NCBI GenBank assembly: GCA_001584585.1
Contig: LSYV01000002.1
Coordinates: 1,819,758-1,883,757 of the forward strand
Length of the DNA stretch: 64,000 nucleotides
DNA from: Gonium pectorale
Lineage: Eukaryota > Chlorophyta > Chlorophyceae > Chlamydomonadales > Volvocaceae
Direction of reading: 5' to 3'
Within the stretch, counting starts at the first letter, position 1, and every line of letters starts with the position of its first letter. The notes beneath the pieces are model-generated. The model was not told the DNA's origin, ran no database searches, and saw nothing but the letters and a program-made list of their open reading frames with translations. Shown here piece by piece: positions 36,107-48,600 of the stretch. The translations under genes were made by a program, and so were the position numbers.

Positions 36107-37990
36107 ATGAAGCCTCTGGTCCGCTTCTCGTGCCTTCTGCTGCTCCTATTCGCTGCCCCCATGACCTTACTAGGTTCAGTACACGGCAAGGTACAGAAGC
36201 TATGTTCGCCCCCGTTCCCGTGCCGACCGAAACACACCGTCAGCCCGTGCCTCCATATCTAATCTGACCGGAGGCGTACCGCGGGCACTGTGTAGGGGGG
36301 CGAAGACCCTGGAGACCCAGTGACAATCAGACTGCGGCCTGTGTTCGAACGCAAAAAGGTGGGCTGGGCTGGGATGAGGCCTGTCCCACATGGGCCTTTC
36401 CGCTGGCATATCGGTTGCTGCCAAACTTGTACAGGATGGTGCCGAAGCCGTGAGCGGATGAAATTGCACGGTGGGGTTCAGCGGGATCAAGTGGCCGGCC
36501 GCTAGCCAACAGTTTGGGCGCTCAAGTACCATCGCCTCACTGGGCATCCGAGCCAGTGAGGCTGCCCCTGTTGTTGGGGCTTTCGGCGGCTCTCCCACAT
36601 TTGATCCTCCAGTTGAGAGGGCAAAGCCCTTCCTCCCTGCTTCTACGTGGCCCCGTGGCAGGAAGAGGTCCGGTCCTTGGCGGCGCGATATAAAGCTCTG
36701 CCCGGATTAGGCAGGGTCTCTATCGCCGCGGTCTCCCGGGACGTTATGGTTTTGACCAACCCGGGCGGCTCGCACGATATGGAGCAGGTGCGTGGTGCAT
36801 ACACCTGGAGGCGCACTGCGGAGCACTACGGCTCAGCCCGCCGTATGCCGCGGCCGTCTAACGGGCGCCTGCCTGCCGTTGGACTGTACCCGTGTACCGG
36901 TCGCATACGGTTAGTGCTGCTCAGCAGCTCCCAGCCCTTGCTTCGCATGGGTGTTGGTCTTCTACGCTGGTCTCCGCAAGTGCAATCGGAGGTGTCGACC
37001 GGACTTACTGCCCTGTCGCCTCTGTGCCGCGCAGCTCGTGAAATTACTCCTGGACCAGCCCGAGGTGGCGGAGTTGGAGATTGGCGATCAGGTCCACCGG
37101 AAACCAGGGGAGAAGCCCTACCGTACGCTGCGGAAGGAGATGCTGCGGCAGGTGCGGCATGCGAGCGTCGCACAACACTCCCTCTGTAGCTATTCGCCAC
37201 ATCACGTGGCGTCCCGCCAGCCCAAGAATATGGGATGTGCCGAGGGACGTGCTTGTATGCTTGCAACCTCAGGAGGTTGCACAGGAGGTTACGGGAGCTG
37301 CCCGCACCGGCGGCGCACCTGAGATACTGATTTGGGATTGTGTTGCAACGGGCAGCACATATACTGAACCGAGCGCACATGTTGTGCCGTGTGGAACCCG
37401 CGGGGGGGGGAGCGGGAGGAACGTCACCTGACTTGGTTTGTACCCGCCCGCCCTATGGGAAGCGTTGCGCCTTCGGGTGTGTATGACCGTAGAGGCGGGC
37501 TCCCTCTTTCTTCGCAGACATCTCCTTTCTTTAAACCCTGCTGGGAAAACGAGCTGCGTGAGCCGGCAACCAGCCGTGGCGGCTGTAGGGCCCCTGCGCA
37601 CTTTCGTAAACAACGCTCGCCCAATGCCCCCAGATTGTAACTAACACCAAGCGCCGCGTCCATGAGCGGGTGCTGCGCAAGATCAAGGATTCGGAGGACT
37701 TTCCGCACGTTGAGCTGTCAAGCCCTAAGGCGCCGCCGGTGCCGCCGCCGCGGCGGCAGCAGCAGGTGGAAGAGGAGCAGGCGGAAGAGGAGCCGGGGCC
37801 ACAGGCTTCCCTGTCGTCCAACGACGATGCCTACGTGGATATGTGGGAGAACGAGGAAGATGAGGAGCCGTTGCAGAAGGACAGCGCGGTGCTGAGGGAG
37901 CTTGCCCAGCGGGTTTCCAAGCTCTCGAAGCGCAAGGGGAAGAAGCAGAAGAAGCGGCGGCGCGAGCGTGTCAAGAAGGCGGAGCTGTGA
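36107..37990 (+). CDS. Secretory-pathway protein of unknown family ending in KAEL
   Basis: Exons 36107-36190, 36662-36787, 37035-37151 and 37634-37990 all join in phase 0 and give 227 residues. Residues 1-26 are a strong signal peptide (MKPLVRFSCLLLLLFAAPMT and on). The middle has a compact part (RVSIAAVSRDVMVLTNPGG, then LVKLLLDQPEVAELEIGDQV) that could be a small alpha/beta fold. The last 118 residues hold a Pro/Gln/Glu stretch, acidic clusters (WENEEDEEPLQKD) and a Lys/Arg-rich helix (SKRKGKKQKKRRRERVKKAE), ending KAEL. KAEL is like the HDEL/KDEL retrieval signal, so ER lumen residence is inferred. A missed small exon between 36190 and 36662 is possible. A TGTAA at 38428-38432 may be the poly(A) signal. 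I cannot assign a function. Confidence 0.72.
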
Positions 37991-39288
37991 ATGAGGGCTT
38001 TACGGCTGTCGTTGCAGGCCCGCTAGCGGGGACCGCGGCTGTTCTTGTGATGCCCAGCGAGCGCACTGTGGAGTCTATCAGCAGATCACCGGTGTTGAAC
38101 AAGGTTGCTCACAATAATGCCGTGATTGCCGTGGTAGATATCCCGGGGTTCTTATTCCGGCCTTCGACCCGGGCCGTGCCTTTGGTACGGGGTTTCTGCC
38201 TTCTTTGAGCTTGAGAGCTCCACGTCTCGCTCACTGTTCTGGTATTGGGTGTCGGCTTAGGGGCGCTCTGCTTCTACCTCGTTGCGCTGCGCGGCCTTGC
38301 TCAAAGGGCGCCGTTTACAGTAAGGCTGCGGCGGCCTCGATGCAAGCGGGCTGTCCGTACTCGTGTGCCGTACACAAATACCCACAACGTCAAGGGCGCT
38401 GGTGATCTGCCATGTCGCTAAGGCAATGTAAATAGGACGCTCAGACAGCCCACGCGATTGTGACTCAAGGCATACATGAATCAAGTGCAGTCCCGGGGTT
38501 GCCATTCGAGGCGCATCTTCGCACCCAGGCTCGCCCCCCCCCCCCCGCACGCAAAACGGCAGTAGTTTACGGGATTTCACGGGAGCCCGCCCGCCAGTCG
38601 AACAAAACCGCAAGGTTCATCCTGCATAACCTGTCCGACGTATTCATGTACGGTATTGCCACGCGGGGGCGCCGTGGCTCGCCCGTTCAGTCCACACAAC
38701 AGGAGCCCGGTGCCCCTATGAACGTAGCCAATCGTGAATCCGACACGCCCACGCACGGCGTCACGGCCCCCATCACCGGGACGGCCTCAGGCCCCGCTGC
38801 TGCCCTTAGAATACAGTACATGCAGCACGTCCTTGCTTGTCCCGACGCAGGTACCTCCAGCATGCACCCGCTCCGCCTGAAGGCAGGCAGCTCCAGTGTA
38901 ACGGAAGCCGCAATCCCGATGAAGCCTGTGCGTGACCTTCCCTCCCTGCGATGCCCATTACGGAGGACAGACGCACCAGCCCCCGCTGCCCTGCCTAGTT
39001 CGCCACATCGTGCTCACAACCATCCACTTAAGGAGCGAGGGTCCTATGTTCCCGCCCCCCCAGCTCCCGTTCACCCGTTCCTGTGCCCCTAGCCACGCTG
39101 CCGCACAACGCCATTTCCCCACCCAACCCCGTCCGCTTGTTCATGGGGCGAACCCTGCCTATAACCCTGCGTGTGTCCAGGACAACACAGGCTGGCCAGA
39201 GCCGGCCCGCCAAGCAACGCGGTAAGACACTATACCTCGCCATTCCTCGTTGACAAACAACCACTATCCGTCATTACCGCCTCCTCGA
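37991..39288. other. Intergenic, convergent 3' flanks
   Basis: The plus-strand KAEL gene and the minus-strand gene from 41681 both end toward this stretch. A plus frame of about 210 codons (38460-39092) is open, but it shows no domain or splice support. A C-run (38536-38547) lies inside. Nothing further is recognised. Confidence 0.45.
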
Positions 39289-41681
39289 CTACCTCCAAGC
39301 CACTCCGTCCATCACCACGTCCAGATGCGTCACGCCCAGCCACTCGGCCAGTTGGTGCTCCGACAGCAGGGATGCGCGTGGCTGGTGCGACAGCGCGCGG
39401 GCGCGGAACGACATGCTACTGCAAGACCATTCGGCCAGGTGCACCCGTCGCAGCGCCTCCGACCAGCAGGTCCCCGCTGCTGCGGAGTCCCCGTCACCGG
39501 CGCCCGGGCCATCGCTGCCGACGCCCGCAGGCCCCGCCCAGACTGCCCGCGCCGGTCCTTCCGCCGTCGCCGACCCACCATTGCTGCTAGTTTGACTAAA
39601 CGGCGCTTCCATACCCGAGCTGGGGCTCCGCGCCGGCTCTGTGAGACCGCGGCCATTAGTCCCGTCTTCCCGTCCCGTGGACCCGGTGCGGCCGCCCGCA
39701 TTAGTCGACACAACCGACCCGCGGGTCGTTTCGGGTGGCAGCTCCCACCGGCCGGGCCCACTGCTTCGGCCTCCGCCCACCTCCGCATTGATGACCCTCC
39801 GTGACGTGGTAGGTACCTCCGATTGTACCCCCGCGCCGCACGTCCCCTCGTGTCTACCCTCCCCGCGCCCGCTCGCCGCTGCTGCCGCTGCCTCCGGCCG
39901 CGTCGCCGCAAACGGTTCTGCACCTCTCCTCGCGTCGCTCCGCTCCCCGGGAAGGTGCACATGCAGCACATCCGAGCCGCCCTCCGCCAGCTGCTCCAGG
40001 CGCGCCAGGTTGCCCGTCACAAGCTGGGCCTTCCTGCCCTCGGCGGCTGCCCGTTGCAGCACCTGTGCGGGTTGCGGGGACTGACGTCAAAACGGAAAGG
40101 CCTGCCAATGAGGCGAAGTCCTAACACTGAACGCCTTGTGCAATTATCCTATATTCGCTGCGCTCGTGTTCCTGGGCCGGAGCTCCTGGCACTATTGCCG
40201 TCCAGCGCTGCACAGCCCTTCACACCTGCGCAACCGCCGACGTCCAGGAGCAGCCAAACAGCGGCTCCAGGTCCGGCGAGTGGGGCGCCAGGCCGCAGTG
40301 TGTCAGCACGCGGTGGCCCAGGTCGGCCGGCAGCGTGGAGGTGAGGAGCAGCGGCCCCAGCTCGCAGCCCTTGAGGGCCTCAATGATGGTGGAGTGCGGG
40401 CTGACGTTGTCCAGGCAGGTCTGGCGAGGGCGGGGCCACGGGGCAGGGGCACGTGGCCTTATCTGGAGGCCAGACGCCCCAGAGCATACGGGAGGAGGAA
40501 AACGGCTGCCACGCCCTTTCGTATCAGCTGTTGCTGCAGAGGCGTGGACTCCATGCCCCGAACCTACGGCAGAGGTCCTGAGGCAGCCTCACCTGGACTG
40601 CCTCATCATCATCTAGCAGCCGCGCCTCAGCCGCCTGGAATGCCCTGCGCGCCCTCTCCAGCAGCTCGTCGCGGCTGGCCCTGCTGCCGGCCCCGCCGCC
40701 GCCGCCACCACCACGACCGCCGCAGCCATAGCCCACCGCGCCCCCCGGCCCGTCGATATTGCCCTCCACCGCTGTGCCCTGCTCCTCCAGCGACCAGCGC
40801 AGCAGGCAAGAGTCCATGACCACGGGCCAGTGCTCGGCGATCTCGGCGACCAGCAGGGGCCGGGAACCCGTGTGCCGCACGGCACGGCCCACCACAGGGC
40901 CCTCGCGGCCGGCCGTGCTACGAGCGCCTGCGGCGGACAGTAGCTACGGTTTAGTAAGCGAATGGGCGGTCCGCAAGGATGCGTAGTATCGAGGGCAACG
41001 CGGTGCGGTTCCTCGTCAGTTATGGAGCGAGGAAGAGCAACCCACGAAGGCACCGCCCCACATAAGGCATGCCTGAAGCAGCCAAAGAGAAAGCCTGGAG
41101 CGAGAGCTGATGCATGCGGGGTTGTCACGCACCAATGACGCCCTCATCTGCGAGGAGCCTCACGAGCACAACCGCCTGATGCGGCTCCGCCAGCGCGGGC
41201 AGGATGGGCCTTGCCTTGGCCACATACAAGGCAACCGGCCCCACCTGAGCAAGGGAGAGCAGCGTCGAAAAACGGATGGAGGTCGCAGGTTTGGTGATCG
41301 GTTTCAATCTACAAGGACACCGTTATCGGGCGCGGGGGCCCGCCCCCGCCATGTCACACTCACTACGCGCTCAGGCCAAAGCTGCTGTGCCGCGTTGTAA
41401 GCTACGGAGACAGTCAGGTAGCTCAGGTCCGCTATGGCTGAGTCCAAGCAAAATGCGAGCTGGTCGCCATTGGGTGCAAGCGCGGCATCCGTCGACGCTA
41501 TTTGACACCGCCACCTGTTCTTAAGGCGACTATCTTTAATATCATACTTGTAAGGCGATGAGGCTGACGCGTGCGCAACCACTATGTGAGTGGTGAACCC
41601 TGGGGTCGGCCAGATATGGCCAGCGCGGCCCCCAAGCCCTGTCGCTCGCATCGCAATGCTGCCCTCGTAATGCGCCTGCAT
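39289..41681 (-). CDS. Multi-exon gene, family not recognised
   Basis: Exons on the minus strand: 41681-41364, 41244-41133, 40927-40593, 40420-40226 and 40062-39289, all in phase, about 577 residues. The first exon could instead start at an acceptor at 41459 (same frame), with the start further up. Conserved-looking, well-ordered parts are ADLSYLTVSVAYNAAQQLWP, GPVALYVAKARPILPALA with VVLVRLLADEGVIG, RPLLVAEIAEHWPVVMDS, VSPHSTIIEALKGCELGPLL with TLPADLGHRVLTHCGLAP, and the C-terminal SEHQLAEWLGVTHLDVV. Gly-rich and Ser/Thr/Ala-rich loops separate them. There is no signal peptide. Codon use and clean splice phases say it is real. It diverges from the phosphopantetheinyl transferase, with about 200 bp between the starts. 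Confidence 0.6.
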
Positions 41682-41882
41682 GTCCGTTTTGGCAAGCGCA
41701 TTGAGATTTTTGTGGCCGAAGGTTTCGGGGCGGTCCCGTTGGACCTGCCAAGAATGCCCGCAATACCAACTTTCGAGTTAGCAGAATGAATTCTGTCAGC
41801 GTGCATACAAAGCGCTCCGGCGGCACCGCATCGGTTGCTCTGCGGTTGCAACAGCCCAAAACAGCCCTAGCGCCTGCCAGCG
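41682..41882. promoter_or_regulatory. Short bidirectional promoter region
   Basis: Only 201 bp separate the proposed start codons of the unknown minus-strand gene and the phosphopantetheinyl transferase, so promoters and 5' UTRs must overlap if both starts are right. The stretch is locally AT-richer than the flanking coding DNA. Confidence 0.35.
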
Positions 41883-44566
41883 ATGGAGCCCTCCGCTGAG
41901 AGGTGCCGCGTCCGTTGGGCGATAGACGTTGAGGCGGAGATGGATCACGGACGCTTCCAGCAGCTGCTCGAGCTTCTGCCAGCGGACGAGCGGCAGCAGG
42001 TGCGCGACCGGGGCGCACGCCCGCGGGGCGTCCAAGCCCGAGCCAGGCCCACGAACGAGGAGGCTTGCAGTCTCACGCGTTATCTCGATCCGTCGTGTGC
42101 ACCCCGACGGTGTGGCCATGTGGTTAGGCTCTCCCTGGGTGCAGCGCCGCCGCGACGCACATTTGGGCGCTTCTCGGTGTGCAGAGTGGCCCGGCTGCGG
42201 GGCCGTCACCGCATGCGCGCATTTGAGCTGGCACACACAGGGCTCGCCGCAACCCGAGCGCCAGGTTGACCGGGGATGCCCCGTGCCCGCGCCCACCTCT
42301 TGACAACATAGTAACCCGCCGTCCCCGCCCCGGCGACCTTGCTTGTTGCAGGTGGCCAAGTTCATGCAGCCGGTGGACCAGCACCGCGCGCTGACCAGCC
42401 GCGTGCTGCAGCGCTGCTGCGTTTGCCAGGCGCTGGGCGTGGAGTGGCGCGAGGTGACGCTGGCGCTCACCAAGGGCCGCAAGCCCTTCACCACCAACGG
42501 CAAGCCGCCGTGGGCGCCCAACTTCAACTACAACGTGTCGCACGAGGTCAGGGCCTGCGTCCGGGCGGCATGGGACACTCCAAATGGTTCGCCAGGCCTT
42601 GCACTTGCGTTTGACCTGGCAGGCATCATGTATGGGCGGGCTGTGGGTGTGTGGGAGCAGCCCCACGGTGCGTGTATGCGTCCGGAGGGTGTTGCCGTTT
42701 GTGCGGGCGGAGGTAGTGACGCAGGGTGGGCTGGGATTGCTTAGCGTCATCTGTGCTCCCGGGATTATGGCATCGTCAGCGTGCACGACCGTGCACACGT
42801 ACGACCGTGCACACGTACGACCGTGCACACGTACGACCGTGCACACGTACGACCGTGCACACGTACGACCGTGCACACGTACGCGCAGGAGTATAAGCAA
42901 CACGCGGGTTGCACGCTCCGGACCGTGTGTTGAGATCACCTGTCGCGTGCTGGAAACAGTCGTGAGCAAGCAAGCTGGCGACCGCGTGTGTTAATTGCCC
43001 CTCCGTCCCCAGTAACGGCTTGCTGCGGGGGCTCCGCATTGTGTGACTCCATCCGCAGGGCCGGTACGTGGTAATCGCCGCAGAGCCCCTCCACCTCGTG
43101 GGAGTGGATGTGGCGGCGCCCCGGCGCCTCCGCCCGGGGGCGGCCTCCCGGCCCCTCGACACCTACCTGCAGGCGTTTCGGGCCCAGCTGGCTGACACGG
43201 AGGTACGGCTGCACCGCTGTACGGTGGTGCTGGCCGGGACTGTCTGGGATCATCAAGAGCGTACGACCTTGTGGAGGTGCCTCGGCCCATTGTACAGTGG
43301 CGCAGGCTCCGCTTGTGGTTTTAGAGGCTGCCGGCCTCCTGGCAGTCCTATTTGATGTGACTCAAGCGCCAACATGCCATGGCATTGGTTTACTGGTCGC
43401 ATGTAACGCGATGAGGCTAATCTCAATCGGTACCGTCTTTATTGCATTGCAGTGGGGGCTCTTGAAATCCATGGCGGACGACGAGGCGCGACGTGAGGTC
43501 ATTTTTCAGCGGCTCTGGAGCCTCAAGGAGGTGCGCCCTTTGCTTGCGAGGCCTGGGCCTCCCGCCCTTTCCTTAGGGGGTCAGCGTATTTGAAGGCGTT
43601 CTCACTAGAGACGCCTGAGGCCATTGGGGCGCCTGGCCCCTTGAAAGCGGACCGTGTTACTGCAGGCCTTCGTCAAGGCGCGTGGAGACGGGCTGGGCTT
43701 CCACCCGCTGAGCCGTGCCGCGTTCTGCTTTCCCGACGGCGACCCATGGGCCCGCTCGGCTCACCTCACGCTCGACGGGGAGTCCAACAGCAGGTGCGTC
43801 AAGTTGCGACCACTCTGACGTACGATCAAGCTGACTGGGCAGGAAGCGAACATGCGCATGGCACCAGGGAGCATGCCTGTCTGCGATTGCTCGAGTGCGG
43901 GAGGGTCGTCCCAGGCCCCGCCTCAAGGAGCGCCTCCCTCGGTGTGCTTGCCTGCGTCAAGGCTTGGCTGCCCCGCCCCCTTCCGCTCCTGCTCCGCCGA
44001 CCCGCACCCAGCGTGCGTTGACAGAGAGGCACTCACTCCCCGTGCAGCTGGCATTTCGAGCTTCACGACCTGGATGACGGGCACTGCGTGTCGGTGGCGC
44101 TGGGGCCGCCGGCAGAGGCGGTCGATGCGGACGGGGTGAGAAGCCGAGTGCGGTTGCATCACTGCACTGCCGTCTTTAGTCGTTCAGCAGTGCGCTGGCC
44201 TTTCGCGTTTGTCTCGCATGCAGCCTTTTAGGAAATGCGAAGGGGAGGGTCCATGTTGAACGGTTGCTTGGTTGGCACGTGATGTACCAGCGCGCCCTCC
44301 AGCCCCGGGCGCGGCGTTGTTTGCAAGCCATTCAGTTGCATGCTTGCTATGGCAACGGGCGCGCTCACGGCAGTCGCCAGCAAACAGCGAAACACGCCTA
44401 TTACGCCAGGTAAGTGACAAGCACTTCCGCTCGCCGCCCGCAGGCGTTCAAGAGCACGTTACGGCTCAAGCACGTCATTCCAGCCACGGTGGCGCAGGCG
44501 TCCCCTCGGCCTTTCGCACTGGTGTCGTTGGAGCAGATCCTGAGCACCTGCAGGGGTGTATGTTAA
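41883..44566 (+). CDS. 4'-phosphopantetheinyl transferase, Sfp/AASDHPPT type
   Basis: The enzyme moves the phosphopantetheine arm of coenzyme A onto a serine of carrier proteins (acyl carrier protein, polyketide synthase domains and the like). Exons 41883-41999, 42352-42546, 43059-43202, 43453-43530, 43666-43793, 44048-44135 and 44444-44566 close in phase, giving 290 residues, the usual size for this type. Motifs: RWAIDVEA at the N-terminus, GRKPFTTNGKPPWAPNFNYN with VSHE (CoA contact region), VIAAEPLHLVGVDV (the GVD magnesium motif), and RLWSLKEAFVKARGDGLGF, the WxxKEAxxK signature with the catalytic Glu and Lys. The C-terminal part (WHFELHDLDDGHCVSVAL) is as in AASDHPPT. There is no transit peptide, so a cytosolic location is likely. 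Intron 2 carries a 16-bp minisatellite. Confidence 0.94.
42781..42883. repeat. 16-bp minisatellite in intron 2 of the phosphopantetheinyl transferase
   Basis: Five full perfect copies of GTGCACACGTACGACC start at 42791, 42807, 42823, 42839 and 42855, flanked by partial copies. Each unit holds the palindromes GTGCAC and CGTACG, so the array can form many alternate hairpins. Confidence 0.97.
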
Positions 44567-45645
44567 GGTGGACTGGCGGCAGAACAACGAAGTGCCGGGT
44601 CTGGGGCCAGGTCTGCGGCGTATGCCTACGGCCAGTGCGTGCTCACACTGCCAGTCGCGACGTGCAGACGCCCACATCAAGGTCGACTCGGAGTTGACGC
44701 ATGTCGCTGCGAGGGATACGACAGGCAGGAATGGCTCTGAATACTTGTATGCGAATGTTACGGACAGTATGGACTGCGAATGAATTGACTATCATATACC
44801 AAGTCTTATATGGTGGGGCCGACTGTGAACGGCTACGTTTAACATAAAGGCGAGTGGCAGGTGTAGCGGCGATGGGCAGGTCGCCGGCGCACATGCCACC
44901 TTCGGGTCGGCATCGTACAATGGTTTTGGGCGTATATCCATGCGCGTTGGTGATTTGGCGGTGCCTTGCGTGCCTGTTGTGCCCTATACGCTCCTGTTCG
45001 CGCCAGGGTGTCCTATGGCGGTTGCGGATGCTAGTGGCATTCCCCGTGTGCAACAGGGGTTGCCGTCCATGCACAGGAGATGAACTACGCCAACCACACA
45101 CGAAACCCCTGCACGAAACATACGCATACATAACACACGAAACATCACCGAAACTCTTATCCGCCATCCGTGCCTCGTACTCGCATGGTCACCCGCGGGT
45201 CACCCGCTTTGATGTGGCCCCGGTATGGCCTAGCCCATCATTTGATCTTTCTGGGTGGCTAGAGGGCAGAGTGTACGGTGTACGGCGTATCGGCCATTGT
45301 TGGTAAGATTTACAGTATCCTTCATTTTCCCTTTGGAGTGAGCAGAAGATATCCTTTAGGCACAGCTCATACAGCGGCGCGGTTCAAGAGGACTTTCACC
45401 CTTTGGCCCCAGGGTTTTGTGCATTGGCAAACACGAGAAGAGCGCCAGTGCACACAACTATTAGCATGCCACTGTATATTGGATAGCTAAAGCGCGATTG
45501 GGACTGACGCCTTTAACATAGCCTTGCGCATTCGACGGTCTGCTGTGATTGATATTGTCAGCAGCTTAGAACATCTGCGTCTTCGCTAGAACTCGCCTAA
45601 TCCTTCTATATCGAACTTGCAACTTGCGATGCTTCCTCGCCTACT
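44567..45645. other. Intergenic, no gene recognised
   Basis: This is the 3' flank of the phosphopantetheinyl transferase and the promoter side of the first phosphatase. A minus frame of about 170 codons (44643-45167) is open without domain or splice support. AT content rises at 45490-45640, just before the phosphatase start. Confidence 0.45.
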
Positions 45646-48600
45646 ATGAGACAAACCATCACTCAGATTGGCGATCAGGGCTGCTTATTTGGAGAGGGGG
45701 ACGCAAGCGAGGCGGGCTTTGGACTCAGTGGTTGCCTCGACAAGAGCCCCTCCCATCCCCTCCGCGTCGCTGTGGCGCACGCAGCAAGCTACTGTGACAA
45801 AGCTGAGGTCTGCTTGGCGTCCGTGAGCGTGCTGGTCTCCAACGTCATCCCGGCGGACGAGGAGGCCGAATCTCGCCTGGCAAACCAATGCGATCTGAAC
45901 GCACCCATGGGTCCAGCCACGCCAGAACAGACGGACGTCGTTGCTTCATGCGAGGTGCAGCGGCACGATGTGGGCTGCCCCGAGGCACCCAATGCTGACA
46001 CCGACGCTTTTCTCGGAACCCTGTGCCGGCCTATCCGGTCCGATCCGAGCTGCAAACTCCTGCTGCGCGGTACGGGGCTCGGCGCCTCTGCGGATGCTGC
46101 AACCGAGCCGGTTCCCGGGCATGCGTGCTCTGGCCCCGCCGCATCCGAGCTCTCCCTCGCGGGCTTCGCGGGTGCATCAACGTCGAATTGCACCCCAAGC
46201 CTCGCAACCGTGACAGTGCCCGGCGAGAGTGCTAACTGCAAGGACTACGGCCCGATACTCCCGTTGCCGACGGCAACCGCGCTCCAGTACCCGCCCGAAA
46301 CGGGTGAAGACACGTCAGCAGGCAGCGGCGCTGGGCCCCCGGACTCCGCGCCCGTCACACCAACGACGCCGCTGCGGCCCTCGGCGGACGCACCGCTCCT
46401 CCCGCCGCCGTCAGACCCTAATCGCATGACGCTTGTGCTGGTGAGTCGGGACGCGGTGCTTTCGTGGGCATTAAGGAGCCGGGACAGGGCGTGCCGGGGC
46501 GCCGTGAAACCCTGGAGCGGACTGTAGGGATTGTGGGAAGCTTACCTGTGAGCAGTGTGCGCGAGCGCCTTGACTGCGTGGCACTCGCAGCAGGATGTCC
46601 TGCCCGTCCCAGGCTGAGCTGTTCCTGCAAGCCGTTCCCTTCCACCGCCGGTCCACACTGGCGTCTCTTCCGCCGACCACACCGTCCATGGCTGTCGAGG
46701 ACCCTCGACTCCTGCAACGCTGCATCTCTCTGCGCGCCTTGCTGCGTGCCTCGTCTTGAGTCTGTGCCCTCTCCTCGCCAGCCGCTCGCTGCTGGGAGAC
46801 CAACAAAGCAAGCATAACACTCGTCCGTCAGTTCACGGGTAACGCCTTGCGCATTCTTACCCGCCAACCGCAGGATCTGGACGGCACGCTAATTGCCAGC
46901 GAGGACGAGCCACACGCGCCCGTGCCCTTCGACTACTGCGTGGACGACGAGCGGTTCGTGTGGCTTAGGCCGGGGCTGCGGCGCTTCCTGGATGCCGTGA
47001 GGCCACAATTCGAAGTCGTCCTGTGAGTGAGCCCGAGCTCGTGCGCTGCGGTGTGCTAGATCAATGTCGGTCTTGGGCTGCTAGGGTTGGGGCTGTACGG
47101 GTATGGGCCGAGCCTGACGCAAGCATGACAGCAACAGCTGTGGGCGGTAAACATGCGTGCGACCCGGATGATAGATGGGAGCGCATATACAAAAGGGACG
47201 GGAGTTGGAGGCCGGTGAAGATGTAAAGGGCGCCGGACGGTAAACCTGCGTTGACCTAGTCCTGGCTCAGCCCCGGGCGGCACCTCGCCATTTCCTTTCG
47301 CTCTGCTGCCGGCGCCTAGGCTGCACCCGTGCCGCTACGGCTGAGACGTGCGTTATCCGCCATGTGACGTGCGCCACACTCAAACCTTCGGACCTTCGTT
47401 AAAGCTCATCGGGACGACACTGTACCCCGGTGACGTTGCAATTGACGTCCCTTCGCCTCGCCATACAGGTTCACGGCTGCCGGGGAAAGCTGGGCTACGT
47501 GTGCGATGCAGCGTATTGACCCAGATGGGACCATCTTCGACAGCAGGTGATTGGGTGTCGATGTTAGCGGCGGGTCGTCAGCATGCAGCGCTTCAGGGGC
47601 TGGGAACAGATATTGCGAAAAGAATTTATAGGCATCTGTGGCGTGCGTCTTCGCTGCGGGTTCGGCGATTGCACCTGGTGAAGGGACGGCTGTGTCATAA
47701 CACGGGCCAGAGGGTGTCTGTAGCAAGAGGGTTGCACGCAGGCACGGGCGGCTGGGGACCAATGTGAGCCTTTTCCCTTCGCCGCTGCCATTCGCGCCAG
47801 GCTGTATCGCGACCACACCGTCTTTCACGACGACTGGCCCTGGGTGAAGGACCTGTCGCGCCTGGGCCGCGACCTGGCCCGCGTGGTGATCGTGGACGAC
47901 AACCCGCTTATGTTTATGTACCAGCCCGACAACGCGCTGCACGTGGCGGCATACGATCCGCAGGTGTGAAATCCTCGCGATGGTTCGCCCTCAGCGCTGG
48001 AAAGCCCAACGCTTGCTAGCTTGTGTCGCAATGTCAGAACCAGGGCATGTTTCATTGAACACTTTCGCTGCTGGATCCTTAATCCTACGAAGGCCGGCCA
48101 GTACGAGCTGCACGCAATGATGATGCACTTGGTGATGCTGCCCAAGGGGACCTGCGGTGGCGTAATTGCGCGTAGGGATGGCTTGAAGACTAAACTCCTG
48201 ACCCTCCCGACCCGCTGCCTGCCCGTCCGCAAGATCTCGGGCCACCAGGACGACGTGCTGGAGCAGGTGCTGGACGTGCTGGTGCACAAGGTGAGGCACG
48301 GATTTCCTGCACACGCGTGTCACTGTGTCGCTGTTACTGCAGCGCTTTGCCTCGCAGAAGCTGCACCGTGAGTCCAATATGTTTTCCATGCTAATGCTGC
48401 CCAGGCCTCTGTGCCAACACGAACAGCGCAGCGTCTGATGAGGACGGCTCCACCATTTGAGCATATCCTGACACTACTTTGACAAGTTGCTGCCACTGTA
48501 TCTTCTGCGCACAGTTGCTGCCGGCCGAGGACGTGCGCGAGGTGCTCCGGGGGCTCAAGGATCCAATCACAGCGTCATGCGTGGTTGCCCGCCAAGCCGT

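Noticed and set aside
38460..39092. Plus-strand frame of 210 codons
   Set aside because: No domain, no splice partners and no clear codon bias; similar frames occur by chance at this GC content.
42781..42883. CRISPR-like repeat array
   Set aside because: The repeats are head-to-tail without unique spacers and lie in a nuclear intron, so this is a minisatellite.
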